A stretch of 5,791 bases of DNA from Paracoccaceae bacterium (lineage in GTDB: Bacteria > Pseudomonadota > Alphaproteobacteria > Rhodobacterales > Rhodobacteraceae): the NCBI GenBank assembly GCA_002400675.1, contig NVQY01000019.1:1-5791 (forward strand), read 5' to 3'. The notes below the pieces were generated by a model that had not been told where the DNA came from, searched no databases, and saw nothing but the letters and a program-made list of their open reading frames with translations. Of the stretch, positions 4,728-5,791 are shown in pieces; position 1 is the stretch's first letter; each line of letters opens with the position of its first letter. A program made the translations under genes and the position numbers.

Positions 4728-5791
4728 ATGGCAAAAATTGCGTATATTCTGCTCTGCCACAAGGACCCAGAGGCTATTATTCAGCAGGCCGAACGCCTGA
4801 CGGCGGCGGGTGACTACATGTCGATCCATTTTGACGCCCGCGCCAAATCGGCACATTTCAAACAGATCAGGCGGGCACTGGCGCATAACCCAAGCGTCAC
4901 GTTTGCCACCAAACGAATCAAATGCGGTTGGGGGGAATGGTCCCTGGTCGAAGCCTCGCTTTTCGCGGTCGAGGCGGCGGTCGAGGCATTCCCACGCGCG
5001 ACACATTTCTACATGTTATCAGGCGATTGCATGGCGATTAAGTCTGCCGAACACGCCCACGCCTTTCTGGACCAGCACGAAGCCGACTTTATCGAAAGCT
5101 TTGATTTCTTTGACAGTGACTGGATCAAGACCGGGATGAAAGAGGACCGTCTGGTCTATCGTCACTTTTTCAACGAACGCAAACGCAAATGGCTGTTCTA
5201 TGCCTCGATGGAAGCGCAGCGCAAGCTGGGCCTGACCCGCGAGCCGCCCGATGACCTTCAGGTGATGATCGGCAGCCAATGGTGGTGCCTGCGCCGCCGC
5301 ACGATTGAATGGATCCTGAATTTTGTCCGCGAACGGCGCGACGTGATGCGGTTTTTCCGCACCACATGGATTCCTGACGAGACATTTTTTCAGACGCTGG
5401 TGCATCATCTGGTGCCGGAAAACGAAATTCGCACCAACAACCTGACCTTTCTGATGTTCACCGAATATGGCATGCCGGTGAACTTTTATGACGACCATTA
5501 TGATCTGCTACTTAGTCAGGATTTCCTGTTCGCCCGCAAGATCAGCCCCGAAGCCAGGGATCTCAAGGCGCGTCTGGGGCGGCTCTACGCAGCCAAGGAT
5601 GTGGATTTTCAGATCTCCAACGAAGGGCGCAGCCTGTTTCGGTTTCTGACCGGGCGGGGGCGCATCGGGCGGCGGTTTGCCATGCGGTTCTGGGAGGCCG
5701 AAAACACGCTGGGGCGCGAACGCGAACTGATGATCGTGGTGTGCAAAAAATGGCACGTGGCCAAGCGGTTGCTGGAACAGATCCGTCAGGT
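4728..5791 (+). CDS. GT14 beta-1,6-N-acetylglucosaminyltransferase-like protein with DUF5928-type C-terminus, 3'-truncated
   Basis: The frame opens at ATG 4728 and stays open to the window edge: 354 full codons plus two bases, no stop. The N-terminal MAKIAYILLCHKD is family-typical and supports this start, although no clear ribosome-binding site precedes it. Residues 1 to about 250 look like a family GT14 (core-2/I-branching) domain: IHFDAR (33-38), WGEWSLVEA (68-76), YMLSGDCMAI (95-104), GSQWWCLRR (182-190) and IPDETFFQT (215-223). Glu218 in the PDE motif corresponds to the catalytic base proposed in mammalian core-2 enzymes. Such enzymes move GlcNAc, or a related sugar, from the UDP-sugar to a glycan. 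The following region, from about residue 255, is basic and aromatic and fits the DUF5928 extension seen in Rhodobacteraceae; its end is outside the window. No signal peptide is visible. The divergent sulfotransferase suggests that a sulfated surface polysaccharide is built. The acceptor is unknown. Confidence 0.87.
   Translation, partial: MAKIAYILLCHKDPEAIIQQAERLTAAGDYMSIHFDARAKSAHFKQIRRALAHNPSVTFATKRIKCGWGEWSLVEASLFAVEAAVEAFPRATHFYMLSGDCMAIKSAEHAHAFLDQHEADFIESFDFFDSDWIKTGMKEDRLVYRHFFNERKRKWLFYASMEAQRKLGLTREPPDDLQVMIGSQWWCLRRRTIEWILNFVRERRDVMRFFRTTWIPDETFFQTLVHHLVPENEIRTNNLTFLMFTEYGMPVNFYDDHYDLLLSQDFLFARKISPEARDLKARLGRLYAAKDVDFQISNEGRSLFRFLTGRGRIGRRFAMRFWEAENTLGRERELMIVVCKKWHVAKRLLEQIRQ

Noticed and set aside
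5019..5498. Open frames on the - strand within the glycosyltransferase gene
   Set aside because: They are antisense to a continuous coding frame with clear GT14 motifs and show no family features.

Overview
The window looks like chromosome from an alphaproteobacterium of the Roseobacter/Rhodobacteraceae type. This is inferred from GC-rich coding sequence with alphaproteobacterial codon use, and from a gene set that is familiar in that group: a DUF3095 protein, an HpaI-type aldolase with an HpaR-type MarR regulator, a TAXI solute-binding protein, a family-2 sulfotransferase, and a GT14/DUF5928 glycosyltransferase. No rRNA, tRNA, CRISPR array, transposase or phage gene was seen.

Layout. Bases 1-936 (+) hold the 3' part of a DUF3095 gene that begins before the window. 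It converges on an HpaI/HpcH aldolase (1040-1810, -). The 103-base gap between the two stop codons holds a clear REP doublet (REPIN, 958-1030) made of two inverted GTAG-plus-hairpin units. The aldolase is divergent from an HpaR-like MarR regulator (1933-2364, +). The shared intergenic region carries several short palindromes that could be operators. After 85 bases comes a TAXI-family solute-binding protein gene (2450-3716, +). Its reading frame is broken twice by apparent one-base losses about 80 bases apart, and it is recorded here as a pseudogene or sequence-error candidate. It converges on a sulfotransferase (3759-4577, -). That gene is divergent from a beta-1,6-N-acetylglucosaminyltransferase-like GT14 protein with a DUF5928-type C-terminus (4728 to the right edge, +, incomplete). 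The 150-base divergent region between them is AT-rich in its middle and holds repeated TTTAT/ATAAA half-sites.

How the genes may work together. The aldolase and MarR regulator look like a regulator-target pair derived from homoprotocatechuate (4-hydroxyphenylacetate) catabolism, but no other gene of that pathway is in the window, so the real substrate is open. The TAXI protein may belong with the regulator, but no TRAP permease is present. The sulfotransferase and glycosyltransferase form a plausible divergent module for making and sulfating a surface glycan. No clearly new multi-gene system is visible. The items most worth a second look are the REPIN, the double frameshift, the sulfotransferase/glycosyltransferase pair with its patterned promoter region, and the cyclase-like DUF3095 protein.
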